Shown in pieces: positions 37,602 to 48,739 of a stretch of DNA of 64,000 bases (position 1 is the first letter of the stretch; every line of letters starts with the position of its first letter). Location: the NCBI GenBank assembly GCA_037892935.1, contig JAYXKI010000005.1:930001-994000 (forward strand), given 5' to 3'. The notes below the pieces were generated by a model that did not search any database, was not told the origin of the DNA, and saw nothing but the letters and a program-made list of their open reading frames with translations. Position numbers and translations under genes: made by a program. Origin of the DNA: Phlebopus portentosus (Eukaryota > Basidiomycota > Agaricomycetes > Boletales > Boletinellaceae).

Positions 37602-40369
37602 GGCCGTGTATGCAAGGTGTGCCACGGCTTGTCAATAGTCTATTGTCCTTGGCTTCGACTGCTTGAAAAATCAGCGCCAAGCACAGTTGAGAGCTTGAGA
37701 AGACACGCGAAGTTGACAAAGTTGTGACTCACAGAACGTTACCAGCCACAAATAAGAAAACAATCCCTTATTCAACCCACTTCTCAAAGCATATGAACCA
37801 CGAGCTCTCATGCACAAGTTGGAAATCAGTACAACAAGCATGTTTCAGGGCTTACCTCGATAGTTACATAGATGGTCAAATGACTGTTTAGAATCAAGAA
37901 ATTGGCTGGTAACACGGTTCTGTGACATGATGTATCACCGCCGACGTGACTCAGGGTATGTCTCTGTGACTCACTGCCAGTGTGGTTGCTTGTTCTCTGA
38001 ACATTTTCAAACAAGTGAGCATTAATATCGATATTATTTCTTCAACACCACACTATTTTATCTCTCGATTGATTATTCTCCACTTCGCCAATAAAATCTC
38101 TTCGTGGTCTTATTACCGCTGCTCAATTCGGAACAGGAAAAGTATTTCGATTAATAATCTGTGCAAAGATCGTGCCTAGCTTTAACGACGCTCCGCCGGG
38201 GGTTATTAAGCACTCCCAAACGGCGTAGATATGGCGTTATGCCCGTTGACTTCGCAAAAGGGTCGAAACCGTTGCATTTTCCTTGCCAAGTCAAAGGTCA
38301 TATATCTTGATTGAAGCATCTCTCTAATCCTGCGCGCGTACCGGCCGCAGAGCGCGCAATCTTTGCAGACATGACGAGCGCAGAGGTATGTAATTGCAAT
38401 CATTGGGTCAGCCGACATCGGCCTACTGAATGCTACATGAAAGACGCGCAATAGATACGACCACAACAAGCCACAACAGGATCCATATCGGGTCCCAGGT
38501 CTGAGCCCCTTTCAGCGGTCCCGACACCTCGGATGTCGATGCAGCGTGTTGGCCATCCGTCCCCGCTTAAGGTTCTCTTAGTGCTGGTCTCCAATGACGA
38601 ACGGATAAAGTCCTATGGCTCCTAACGCCCCAATCAAGATCCTTTCGGCGACCACCTACAAACATCCGAGATCTCATGATGCCTAGAGGGGTGGTCCCAA
38701 GTCGATCCCTGAAATAGCGTGCGCAGCATCAAATGTGGCTCAGGCGTGCCGCGAGCCCTCGCAATTCACCCATTTGCAAAGCCATAAGGGAAAATTCTGA
38801 AGCCTCCCTCTGAACCAGTGCTGCTTCTTTTTCCTCGCGGCTTCTCTCAACTGCAGGGACCGTAAAATGAGTTGATGGAAACGGACTCGAACCGAACAAA
38901 CAGGGTCAAAATTTTCAGGCTTGCGCTGATTGAAAAGAGCACAGCTTCTGTTTGAGCTTGTGCCTCGAAAAAAGGGTCTTTGGGAGCGGAACCAAAACTT
39001 TTTTGTGTTTATTTTTGATCACCGGAGATCACGGGACCGTAACACGTCGACGCGTCCTCAGAATGCCATATTTGAAATCATCTCGTCACGGCCCAGGCAT
39101 ACGAAAGGCCGTCCTAAACGAGTGTCGACAAAGATGAAATACTGGAGATCCACTGAGCGTGAGAGTTACGAATCCATCGCGATTCGTTTTCATAGAGCTA
39201 CTTGTGAATATATGGCATGCCGAGTGACACGCGGCAAGTTTGGCCCTGGCCCATGTCTCCTGAAATCCTCGGAATTCTTATCTCTCAGGCTACTAGCGAA
39301 CATTACCGCTTCGTTTCCTCAATCACCTGTTTTCTTTCTTATACAGTAAACGAGAAATCGATGCACTCCGTGGTTCGCATATAGTGTTATACAGTACACC
39401 CATTCACTATAAAAAATTTTACCCGGTAAACTCGCCGGACTCCAGGGTTAATGAGGACTCCGCATCGCGTCGCTGTTATTCACCTTGGCAACACAGACCC
39501 ATCAGGATGTCCGTGCAAAACGTGCATTAGCTCATCGCCCTCGACTTTCGGCTGGTTCGCGGTATCTTCAAGTTTCACGTTATAAATGCATGTTAGCCGA
39601 TGTGCGGTTCGGATGATGCAAGTGTTTTACACGAGGTTGTTGAATGGATTGATGAAAGCTTCACGCATGAAGTTGCCCAGACCAAACGAAGACGATAGGA
39701 AAAATACATTTGGGCGTGCTTCAAGGGTTCTATCCGGGAGTCGCTACACCTCTCGGGTTTTCAGTCGAGCTGAGAACTGAGCAGCCAAGACGCCGTTGTA
39801 AATCCGTTTCACTTCCGCGGTCTAGTCTATGGAACAGGACTAGAAGTCCTCTAGCAATCAGCGTCAATCTAATATCCAGAACCTTCTTGATAGGACCTTG
39901 AACCGATTTAGGAGGAGATGAGGCTTCTGCCTTCGTGGTTAGCTTAGTACAGTATATTACAGACAATCCCGGATGGGATGAGGGAGGTTATATACTACGA
40001 CATGTGAAAGTGAAACCGACACGAAAAAAGAGGGCAGAGCATGTTTCGCTGAGAAAGAGAGCGGAGTAGTGCGAGGATGAGAGAATGAGAACGAGAAGAT
40101 AAGGTCCGAATAAAAATGTACAAAATGATCGTGAACAGACAACATGTCGTGAAAATAATTGATATGATACAGTGATCTTTTTTGACTTTCCTTCCATTGA
40201 TAGCAGAAACATTCCTTGAACTTTCAGTGGCGATATTCAAATCGTTACGCGTTACATCTGTAAAATCCGGTCAACTTTCCTCGACCGAAGTGAGATGAAA
40301 AGAGAAGAACCTACCATCAGACGAAATAATAATTAAGAGTAAACAAGATCAATTGTCCTTTTTCCAGCT
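37602..40369. other. 2.8-kb region without a supported gene
   Basis: This is the longest gap in the middle of the window. The best open frame is plus 38930-39349 (139 codons), Arg-rich with no known motif. 39990-40240 is rich in GAGA-type purine runs on the plus strand. I see no tRNA, repeat array or transposase. Confidence 0.35.
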
Positions 40370-41950
40370 CTAGGTCTTCAATAACCCGTTTTTCTTCGGA
40401 GTTTTTGATGGTGACCTTTTCGACCTCATCGCAGTAGGGGATGGCGGGGGCTTAGGCAGAGTCCTGAGGGTGGAAGTATCAATCCTTCCAGGAGATTTGG
40501 GAGATTTAAGCGGCGACGGTACACCCTGTCGCCTCTGCTCAAACCTCCTCTGAGGCGAGCGCGGCAGCTGACGATCAAGGACTTGGAGATACACGTCGTC
40601 GAAGGCGCGGAAGATGCAGCCTCGCTCATCATACTCCGCTCGCATCGCCCAGATGCAGTGCCAACGACTCTCCCCAGCAAACTTGAACGCGACTGCGACG
40701 TGCGACTGTGTCCAACTTTGCTCCCATTCTCGGCGCTCATATGCCTTGTCCGCAAGTCGGATATGTGCACAGTCTGTAATCTCGCGGTCGACAACGTGTC
40801 GCCCAGGAACTTCGAGCATACGGAGCAACACCTCATCCATCTCAAGTATGCAAGAGCGAGAAGTCGAGCTGGATTCTGGCTTCCTTCCCGCGGTGTTTCG
40901 CGGATCGTATCCATCGACAAGGATCTGGTATGTCGTCCCATCCGCAAATGAGAGTGTTACAGTCGGATGATCTGGGGAGCGCCGGATATGCGTGAGCACT
41001 TTACCTACGAGAATCTTAGGGTCAATGCCGTGAGTCGGGATCGGCTGTGGGGAAGACCGGGCTCGTGGTCTGAGCTTCTTTGGGGTCCCATTTGAAGATG
41101 AACTCGTGCTCGCCACAACCGATGAGCCCGTACTCGTCGAAGCAGTTGAAGTAATTGAGGCGGTTTCCGTGGCTTGCTTAACGACAGGAGTCGCATCAGT
41201 CGATTTTCCAGAGTCGTGAGAGTCTCCGGGCACTTCGTCTGCAGAACTGGTGGACGTGATACTTGTCCCCGCGAATGATGACGTCCTCGAGCTAGATGAA
41301 GTAGTCGAGGCGTCATCTGCCGCAAGCTTCTCTGCTTGCTTTTCCGCTGAAACGGAAGTCATCGCAGGATTCTCGCTTCGTACCTCATCGATGGCTGCGA
41401 TGTAGTCACCAGATGGTTTGTCGCTCGTCGTACTCTTGCTAGGATCTGATTTAATGGGTGGCTCCAAACCGGATGAAGTAGAGATGGGGGCTGAAGTTCT
41501 ATCCAACGGCTTCTCTTCGGAAGAAAGGCTGAACTTCTCGTCCTTCGCGCTGCCTACGGCTGCTTTCGAGTTCCCTTGTACACTGTCGGCTTTAGAGCTC
41601 CCCTGAGTCTCGATGCTCGACGATACTGGTCGCGACTTTGATGAATCTGATGAAGCAGACAATGTACATGAAGCAGACAATGTACCATCGACAGGCTTGT
41701 CTACGGTCGACGACATGTTTTCCTCGCGTTGTACATCTTCTACTGCTATAATCCAACCGCTGGGCGACCTTGTAGCTGCAGGATCCCTCTTTCGAGCCGG
41801 TCCGATCGAAGGTCGCCTGCTCCACTGAATAGGCGATACTGGTTGAACATCGTCTTGAGGTTTTTCCTTAGGAGACGGTGTACTAGGTTCGGGTTTCGCG
41901 CCTGTGGCGACTGTAAACCAGCCGTCAGCGTCGATAGTGAGCGGGGGCAT
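40370..41950 (-). CDS. Unidentified intronless Ser/Thr-rich protein (526 aa)
   Basis: This is a single uninterrupted frame, unusual here where most genes have many introns. It begins MPPLTIDADGWFTVATGAKP. A low-complexity Ser/Thr/Ala/Pro/Lys region runs to about residue 295. A compact, apparently folded part then reads KILVGKVLTHIRRSPDHPTV, TLSFADGTTYQILVDGYDP, CILEMDEVLLRMLEVPGRHV, CAHIRLADKAYERREWEQSW and AVAFKFAGESRWHCIWAM. The pattern suggests a beta-rich ligand or interaction domain. A Pro/Arg/Ser/Lys-rich tail ends in KTPKKNGLLKT. Two near-identical pieces (SGWIIAVEDVQREEN and SGDYIAAIDEVRSEN) and the start (DGWFTVATG) look like spaced copies of one short motif. I do not recognise the family. 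Length and codon use support a real gene. Confidence 0.75.
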   Translation of the reverse strand: MPPLTIDADGWFTVATGAKPEPSTPSPKEKPQDDVQPVSPIQWSRRPSIGPARKRDPAATRSPSGWIIAVEDVQREENMSSTVDKPVDGTLSASCTLSASSDSSKSRPVSSSIETQGSSKADSVQGNSKAAVGSAKDEKFSLSSEEKPLDRTSAPISTSSGLEPPIKSDPSKSTTSDKPSGDYIAAIDEVRSENPAMTSVSAEKQAEKLAADDASTTSSSSRTSSFAGTSITSTSSADEVPGDSHDSGKSTDATPVVKQATETASITSTASTSTGSSVVASTSSSSNGTPKKLRPRARSSPQPIPTHGIDPKILVGKVLTHIRRSPDHPTVTLSFADGTTYQILVDGYDPRNTAGRKPESSSTSRSCILEMDEVLLRMLEVPGRHVVDREITDCAHIRLADKAYERREWEQSWTQSHVAVAFKFAGESRWHCIWAMRAEYDERGCIFRAFDDVYLQVLDRQLPRSPQRRFEQRRQGVPSPLKSPKSPGRIDTSTLRTLPKPPPSPTAMRSKRSPSKTPKKNGLLKT

Positions 41951-42325
41951 GGCGGGAAGGAGGTAGTCAGGAGAGAAGGAGAAGAGGCATCCCGTGGCTA
42001 GATCTAGATCTTTACAGAATTGGATGTGGCTGTACGTAAGCTTCTGTTCCGTTGCCGATCAAAGCCCTCCCTAATTTGGTAACCGGTCAAGATACGACAC
42101 GTGACCTCGTATTATTCCCCTAAATTTCTGGGGATTTCTCGACACGTTGAAACAATGCTCGAAATAGTCAATGAATTCGGCCAGCGGGGACTACTACAAG
42201 CAGAGGGGGCGCATGAAGGTATATTAGCTACTTGGTAACATATCCGTATTTTTCATATTGTCCATTTCTCCAACGTACATGCAATTAATTTGGGTGCAAA
42301 TTGATTCCATTCTCTCCTCCACGTC
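41951..42325. other. Tandem intergenic region
   Basis: About 375 bases between two minus-strand genes. It holds the 3' end of the MAPKK transcript and the promoter of the 526-aa gene. No gene seen. Confidence 0.4.
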
Positions 42326-44233
42326 TCAGCCGGTAGCCGGTAGCTTGAGGCGTCGGAGGGTGCCCTCACAACGTCGCCGGACGTAGTTAGCCGGATAAGG
42401 CTGCGCCGGGCGGGTTGCGAATATACTCGCGTTCTGCGACATCTGCGGCATCGGGAGCTTCTTTAGCTGTCCGTTCGCGGGGGGGAGTCGGTCGCTGGAG
42501 ACCCCTCCGCTGGATCGTGGCGTCTTGAGCTTGGTCGAGACACCCTGCGTAATGCACATGAAGTTATTAAGGTAAGCGCGATCTAAAAGGGCTCAAAGCG
42601 AACACTGTACCCATCCCCTCTAGGCCATCCCCAGACTTGGCGTATCCATCGCGCCATCTTTACCTCCTTCTTCATGTTCTCGATTATCCAAGGATGAGAA
42701 AGCATTTCTCTGGGTGTTGGTCGATCAACAGCCGATACTGTCAGGCTATATGGCACTATGAGCGTCAATTACCAGGCTATAAGAAACGAAGCCGTCGTAC
42801 GTCAGTTTTATGAAGTGCTTCATGCTATCACTCCATCGAATATCCTCTTCATCTTCCAAACTCGGAGGCTGCGATGCGCAAGATCAATTGGGTTAACGAT
42901 TGGGTCAGAAAGTGGCACTCACGTCACTCTGCGTGATGTAGAAAATTAAGTCGATGGGACCGATTTCATGAGGGAAGGGGAATTTATTGGTAACAAGCTC
43001 CAATAACGATAGGCCAGCCGACCAGACATCAGCTCGAATCGTATAATTCCGTCCACTTATTCGTTCAGGCTATGCGTAAAGGACGAAATAAGCGAACCGC
43101 CATCATCATAGGATTAAAGAAAGCTGTGCCGTACCGCCATATAGAAACTTGTCCCAGTGAATGTTCCAGCTAAGGAGTCGACTAGTTCACCAGACACTCC
43201 AAAATCGCAAAGCTTTACCACTCCTTCCCGTGTCAGGAGGATATTTGACGGTTTGATATCTCGATGGATAATTTTCTTTGAGTGAAGATAAGCAAGACCT
43301 TCGAAAATCTAAGGTTGAAGGCTTCAGGATCAGACAACCATCACAACGACGAGATAGATGAATGCTGACCCCTTCTGCTATGCGCCCTGCGACCTTCTCT
43401 CCTACCCTGCCTCCGCCCTCTCTGATGCGCTTACCGATCGCCTCCAAACTGCGACCCTCACAAACTTCCATAAGGACCATGACTTCGCTTGACGACGGTG
43501 AGATGTATGCACCGTAGAAACGACAAATATTACGATGAACGGTGCTCTTCATGAACGACAGCTCACGCACGAGTTGCCTCGGTGGCGTCTCGTGCGTAGC
43601 TATCGTCTTACGCGCCATAATCAAGTTGTTTCGACGATCTTTCACTTTATGCACTGCGCCGCTTGCACCCTCTCCAAGACGCTCTAGAACCTCCAACACG
43701 TCATTTGTCCACTCCTCCTGCCCGTACGAAGGCGCGTGGATTTCCTCCGAACTGATCTCGTTGATCGTTCGCCGAATTGAATTCATGTCATCGAGAGGCT
43801 CAGAAGGTGTAGGTTGCGCGACGGGCGGCCGGATCGTCGGCTGGTCAACGGCTTCAAACCCGTTATTCAGAGTGGGTTGTCGAGGGCCACCTGTGTAGTA
43901 TCCATATGTTGGCGATGGGTCCTCATCGTTACTCCTTCTGCTTCCTTCTTGAGCTTGTGAGGTTATTGCACCGATGTTAAGTCTTGGCGCGATTGGTCTC
44001 GGACGTTGACGCGCGTTTGGCGGATACAAGCTGAAAGACGGTACCGGTCCGACGCTGGAATCTGTAGGGGGTGTTGAAGAGGGCGGGGTCGATCCAGGAA
44101 CAAGAAGAGATAAAACAGGAGTTTGTCTGCGTTGAATGTTTAGAGGTGCTGTTTCTGGCCGAAGGGCGTAGGGCGCTGGTGAGGGAGAACGTTGAATGCT
44201 ACGCGGCCCGCTTGGCCTAGGCGGGGCGTTCAT
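42326..44233 (-). CDS. MAP kinase kinase, Mkk1/2 type (cell-wall-integrity pathway)
   Basis: This is a dual-specificity kinase expected to activate an Slt2/Mpk1-type MAPK. A ~170-residue Pro/Arg/Ser-rich N-terminus comes first. The kinase domain reads [30 protein letters not shown] (Lys), [33 protein letters not shown] and [20 protein letters not shown], with [18 protein letters not shown]. The activation segment [18 protein letters not shown] is diagnostic of Mkk1/2 rather than Pbs2 or Ste7. Ser and Thr in SLAGT are the expected MAPKKK targets. It ends with [13 protein letters not shown] and a ~75-residue Pro/Gln-rich tail. The start is the ATG at 44231-44233; an in-frame upstream GTG exists but is unlikely. 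Introns are near 42570, 42750, 42900-43000, 43130 and 43320-43360. Confidence 0.9.
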
Positions 44234-47200
44234 TGTGAGGATGTGAAATGTAGAGAGGGCGGGATGTGGGGAAGAAAGGGCCACAGGGAGGAATGGGAGA
44301 GGGAAGAGGCGGAGGTGACGAGTGCGGATGAGAGGATGAGAGTAGGCAAAAGGAAGAGTAGATTTATATTATATTATTACAGTATTTATTTAATTGTTAT
44401 GCCTTAGTCTTATATACTTACTGTACTTGCTTGCACCTCCTCACCTCCTGAGCTTCTCTCGAGCTTCTTTCTTATTTCTGCATCCAGCTGCCCCCCTGCC
44501 CTTCGATATAGAACTATCTTCTATTTCATCCTCCTTCATATTATTTGACGCTGCGACTACCTCGGCCCTTCTCTCAACCCGGCCTCTCTCTCTCTACTTC
44601 TATCAAACAGCAACTCCCGAATCTCACATCCGTCCGTCTCTTTGTCCGGCACAATGTTGTCTATTTTTTTCACCTCTTTTTTCATCTTTTTTCCTCAGAT
44701 TATGTTATGGCACCACCAGGCACACCCGCACTTTGGCGCGTTGGTTCCCAGCGAGAGCCCCTAGGCTAGAATGCTACGTGCTGCGGGCCCGGCATATACT
44801 TACTACTCACTCTCCTCGTCACATTAATATTATTATTCCTAGGTCACCGGAGTCTCTTCCGATTACCTACTTTCTGCTCGTCCTTTTACCAGATCCAGAT
44901 ATGCTCCGCGCGTCTTCCGCAGCGCGCCATGCAAATGGTCATATTGTCGTGAGCTGTACTAGGGTTTAGAAGCTGCCTCTGATTCCTTGTGCCTTTTAGA
45001 GCTTATTGCGCGCCCTTCTCTGGACCTTTCTACACCTTCTTTATATACCCCTTTCGTCGTTATGGCCCACGCCCGGCTCTGGCCACGGCTCTTTCTATTC
45101 AATCAAATCGCGTTTTTCTACGGCCTCCAAGCGCTTAGTGTGAATTATCATTTGCTCTTGTTCGCGTCGCAGTTAATGTCCTTATCGACCATCTAGCCAA
45201 TACCATTTGAACACGGAGACGTACGCACGCCAACGTACGGACTTAGCCTCTTGAGTGGCTTAATAGTTTATACTGTCCTCGGCGCTCCGTACGCGTCCTT
45301 TCACAACCTCCGACGCTTCGCGTTCGTTGGAAGAGGTCTACTAAGGACACAAACATAATTTACAAGCGCCGACAGCATCGGACCATCACAGGGCCCGAGT
45401 CGGCCTTGGTCTGCACCGTCCATCCGTCTGACGCTCACCGCGTTGCCGCTCTTCATGTCGTGGTATTGTATTGCGGCACGCCGGAGCAACTTCCGTCACG
45501 CCTATCGATCAGACATACATGGGCTTTTGCGGAGCTTCGGACTATCCAGCCTTTCACGTCCGCTCTTCATCGGAATTGAAACGAAACGTGAAGAGGAGTC
45601 TTGTGCTTTACACCTCCGGCCATCCACGCGTATAGAATCGGCAATGCCGATACTTTGCTTCTGCTGTATGTTTCAGCACCTGACTACGGTCATGGCTTAT
45701 CGACAACTGACCGATGATTGAGATCACATACACCGCTAATTGTACACAGTTGTCTCCTCTGGAAAAGACTCACGTCCGATCGAATAAGAATCATGGTTTA
45801 GCACGCATTGGTCGCGCAGAGAGTTGTTATACTGATCGGTTTCTATGCCGCTCACACTAAAGGGCCAAAACATCCTTATGCGACTTCGTCCAACATCCGA
45901 TCATGGCACCGGTGTGTCGAGTGAGAACACCCGGTTGTCAGCTCGCCACTTATTCGGTGGCCAATGCTAAATTCATCACACCGTTCCGAACCATCATTTG
46001 ACGGATTCCAGAGATCGATCAGACGGCTGTTCGATTTGGTGAAATGTTGACGGGGCGGCAAATTTGGGCATCCAAAGAGCAACAATCACCGCGTTAAATG
46101 GTCCCTTTTCCCTTGGGATCGACATCCTTTGAATGCAGATACTTGGAGATCCTCCGTCTTCGAAAGGGCAATTCTAGGCATATCATATCATAACGATGCC
46201 CATGCGGCGTAATGCAAACATGCACATCTCGTCTATTACAAGACCTCCATTCTTTAATCATCGGACACCGGCACACCCTCAATTTCGATGTTCATTCGGT
46301 GCGTGCGATGTTTGTCTATAGCCGGCAATATAATACAGACGTATGACGCTCGGACAGAAATGTCATTAATTTTTTGCAAAGACAGGGTCTGGAAGCCTTG
46401 ACGCCATGCCGGGCCTATTTGGCCGATAACAATAATAACTGCAAAATCACTCTAGCATATGTGCACCGCAGTCACTGAAGCGACCTTAGGGATCGAAACG
46501 ATATTCCTCATCTGACGAGCCAGATTCCCGTCAATGATTCTCCAACAAAGGTCAAAAGAATCCGCAGCCGAAGCAAGTCGTGCTTTACGCTACCTTGCAT
46601 ATACATATATTTGGGACCGGCTTTGGTTGGTAGAAGCGCTACGCCCGGGCTTCATGCAGGTGGCCGCGCACGTCCCCAAGCCCCGAAGGTGACGGCGTTT
46701 TCTGGCTCAAGCACGCGAAGCCTCCGTCTCTAATCAATTCCGTTCTCCCTTCCTTGAGCGTAAGGTTTCCAACTGACGCTCATGCCTTCGCCCTTTGTTC
46801 AAAGCCCGCGTGCCTTGGTGGCGCTACATACTAGGGCCTGGTGGGAAGCCGCAGGACAAAGAGACAGGAGCCGAGTCCCGAAAGCAATAATCAGCCTAGG
46901 ACCAGTCCGTGGCTCGTCTCGATATTTTCAGGAAACCGTTCTCAGTTACGGCAGAATCTATTGGCAGTTCCTGTGAATGTGCTCATGTGAGCTCCGCGAC
47001 CATACGCCACTAAATGCGACGAAGCCCCGATGCTCCTATCTGTATTTCCACCTATAGGAAATCCTGAGGCCGAGGAGCTCGTGGACGCACGGCTAATTTG
47101 TAGTTCACAATGGGAACGCTTCGGATTCTAGAATGTAAAGACAGAGAAGAAGTCGCGGGAATGAGAACCTGCACCCAGGTTCAGTTCAAGCTAGGCGTTG

Positions 47201-48357
47201 TGCGGTCGTTATCTAGTGCTTCCAGAGCAGAAATTACAGAGAGGAAGGAACGGACGAATGAAGCACCGGAGGTGATACACTATTCACCGAACTAGATCAG
47301 GGGACCACATCTTGCTTCCTGTGTATTGAATACATGGAGAAACTATTTGACTCCTGTTTCATAAGTTTCGTATTAAACATCTGTCTATGTACGCCAAGTA
47401 AATTATTTCACTGGTACGGCAATGCGGAGCACCAATCGCAGGGATATTTTCTTCTATAATTGTCCAATTTGTCTTGTATTTTCACCTGTCAACGGGATTC
47501 TGCATGAGGTGCAATAAACAAGAGGGCAAACCAGCGCAGATCGAGCTCGAAAGGGTATTCGAGCTCTATAGATGCGCCCTAGAAGAAGGGTGATGCCTCG
47601 GACGCTCATTCTCCAAGTCTGACATGAAGCTCGATTACATCAACTCATTACATTCGCTCAAGTCCTTCCGTCGTTCCTGAAATTAATTCAAAAATAACGT
47701 TCATCCGGGGGCCTGCATCCAAGAGAATAGAAGTCTCTAAATCTGCTTCCTTGGAATACCGCAATTACTGAAAAAGGAGAATAAAGTAGAGCAGAAGCAC
47801 GGCGAGAAGCCCAAAGTGTGGCGAGAGATGCTTCAGCGGTTTCACTCTTTTTGTCAAGAGCTTCGAAAGATGTAGATGGAAGAATTATGGGCGATGATGA
47901 TGTGAGTTAAAGCTCAGCCGTCAGTGGCAGTGGATTCAACCCTGATAGAGGATCGACAGTTGACTGGATGCCGATGGGAAACAGAAGACGGTTGCACCTA
48001 CTCCTTAGAGAAACCTTGTTCTTCATTGGAGATTGATGAAGAACTTTGCGTACATGTTCTCGCCTGCTTTAGGAGGAATTTGTGAGATTTCAAATGAAGT
48101 GGATCAAATGGCGAATATGAAGAACTAGGAGCCAAGTATGCTTCAGAAGCAAGAGATATTTCTTAACATGTCTGCAAGTCTAACGACCACGTTATGAAAA
48201 CTTGCGCTGATCATTCCGTCAATTCATGGACGAACTTAACGATGTTGGGTGTGAGTGTGAATAAGAAAGTTTTTTCTTTACTAAGCATGTGCACTGCCAC
48301 GAGCGCCATTCTGAGCCCATAGGCTACATGGTTCTACAGAGCGCTAATTCCTGTATT
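44234..48357. other. 4.1-kb gene-free region upstream of the MAPKK gene
   Basis: This is the largest gap. 44390-44700 is strongly pyrimidine-rich on the plus strand and contains an ATATTATTA-rich piece at 44367-44380. A 191-codon frame at 44394-44969 is just that low-complexity tract. The rest (44970-48350) has many short frames and no known motif. It may hold a long MAPKK promoter or leader, non-coding RNA, or decayed sequence. Confidence 0.35.
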
Positions 48358-48464
48358 GGCGAAGTGGCCGAGTGGTTAAGGCGCTATGTTTAGGTAATCT
48401 GTTATTACTTAACACCTAAATTCCGTAGTGGGAAACCTCGCGAGTTCGAATCTCGTCTTCGTCA
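48358..48464 (+). tRNA. tRNA-Leu, anticodon UAG, with a 28-nt intron
   Basis: All arms can be drawn. The acceptor is GGCGAAG with CTTCGTC (one G-U pair) and discriminator A48464, typical of Leu. A-box TGGCCGAGTGG is at 48365-48375 and B-box GTTCGAATC at 48444-48452. Anticodon stem CTATG (48384-48388) pairs with CGTAG (48424-48428). The loop gives anticodon TAG at 48391-48393. The intron is 48395-48422, starting one base after the anticodon. CCTAAA inside it (48415-48420) can pair with TTTAGG over the anticodon, the classic pre-tRNA intron helix. The long variable arm (TGGGAAACCTC) fits class II tRNAs. It decodes CUA and related Leu codons. Confidence 0.93.
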
Positions 48465-48467
48465 TAC

Positions 48468-48472
48468 TTTTT
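48468..48472 (+). terminator. RNA polymerase III T-run terminator
   Basis: Five consecutive T lie four bases after the tRNA 3' end, a normal pol III terminator. Confidence 0.7.
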
Positions 48473-48739
48473 CTCCTTCCACCCTCTCTCCACTCTCCGC
48501 TGATGACTGAGAACGACAACGACAGCATGATGTTACAACAATACAAGGAACCCGAAGATACCCCGCAGAGCGAATACTACTGAAATGCCTATTCACTAGA
48601 TTTGGGAAGGATACTCATGGAAACGGGCACTGGATTCCTTCTTCCCGCACCATCGACAATTACCATTTCGTCGTACTGATAAGCTGAGTCTGGGCGAAGC
48701 CTTGCGCCGGACAGACGGTTCCTTCAGTTCCACGACCAT

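Noticed and set aside
38860..38940. Possible minus-strand tRNA suggested by a GGTTCGAGTCC string
   Set aside because: The T-stem pairs only three of five bases and no acceptor or anticodon stem could be drawn.
38930..39349. Plus-strand frame of 139 codons in the 37.6-40.4 kb gap
   Set aside because: Arg-rich, no motif and no splice partners seen.
39990..40240. Minus-strand frames of Ser/Phe/Leu-rich sequence
   Set aside because: Low-complexity GAGA/TCTC sequence; overlapping frames without family features.
44394..44969. Plus-strand frame of 191 codons upstream of the MAPKK gene
   Set aside because: It is a translation of a pyrimidine-rich tract (Leu/Ser/Phe/Pro runs); likely promoter or leader sequence.
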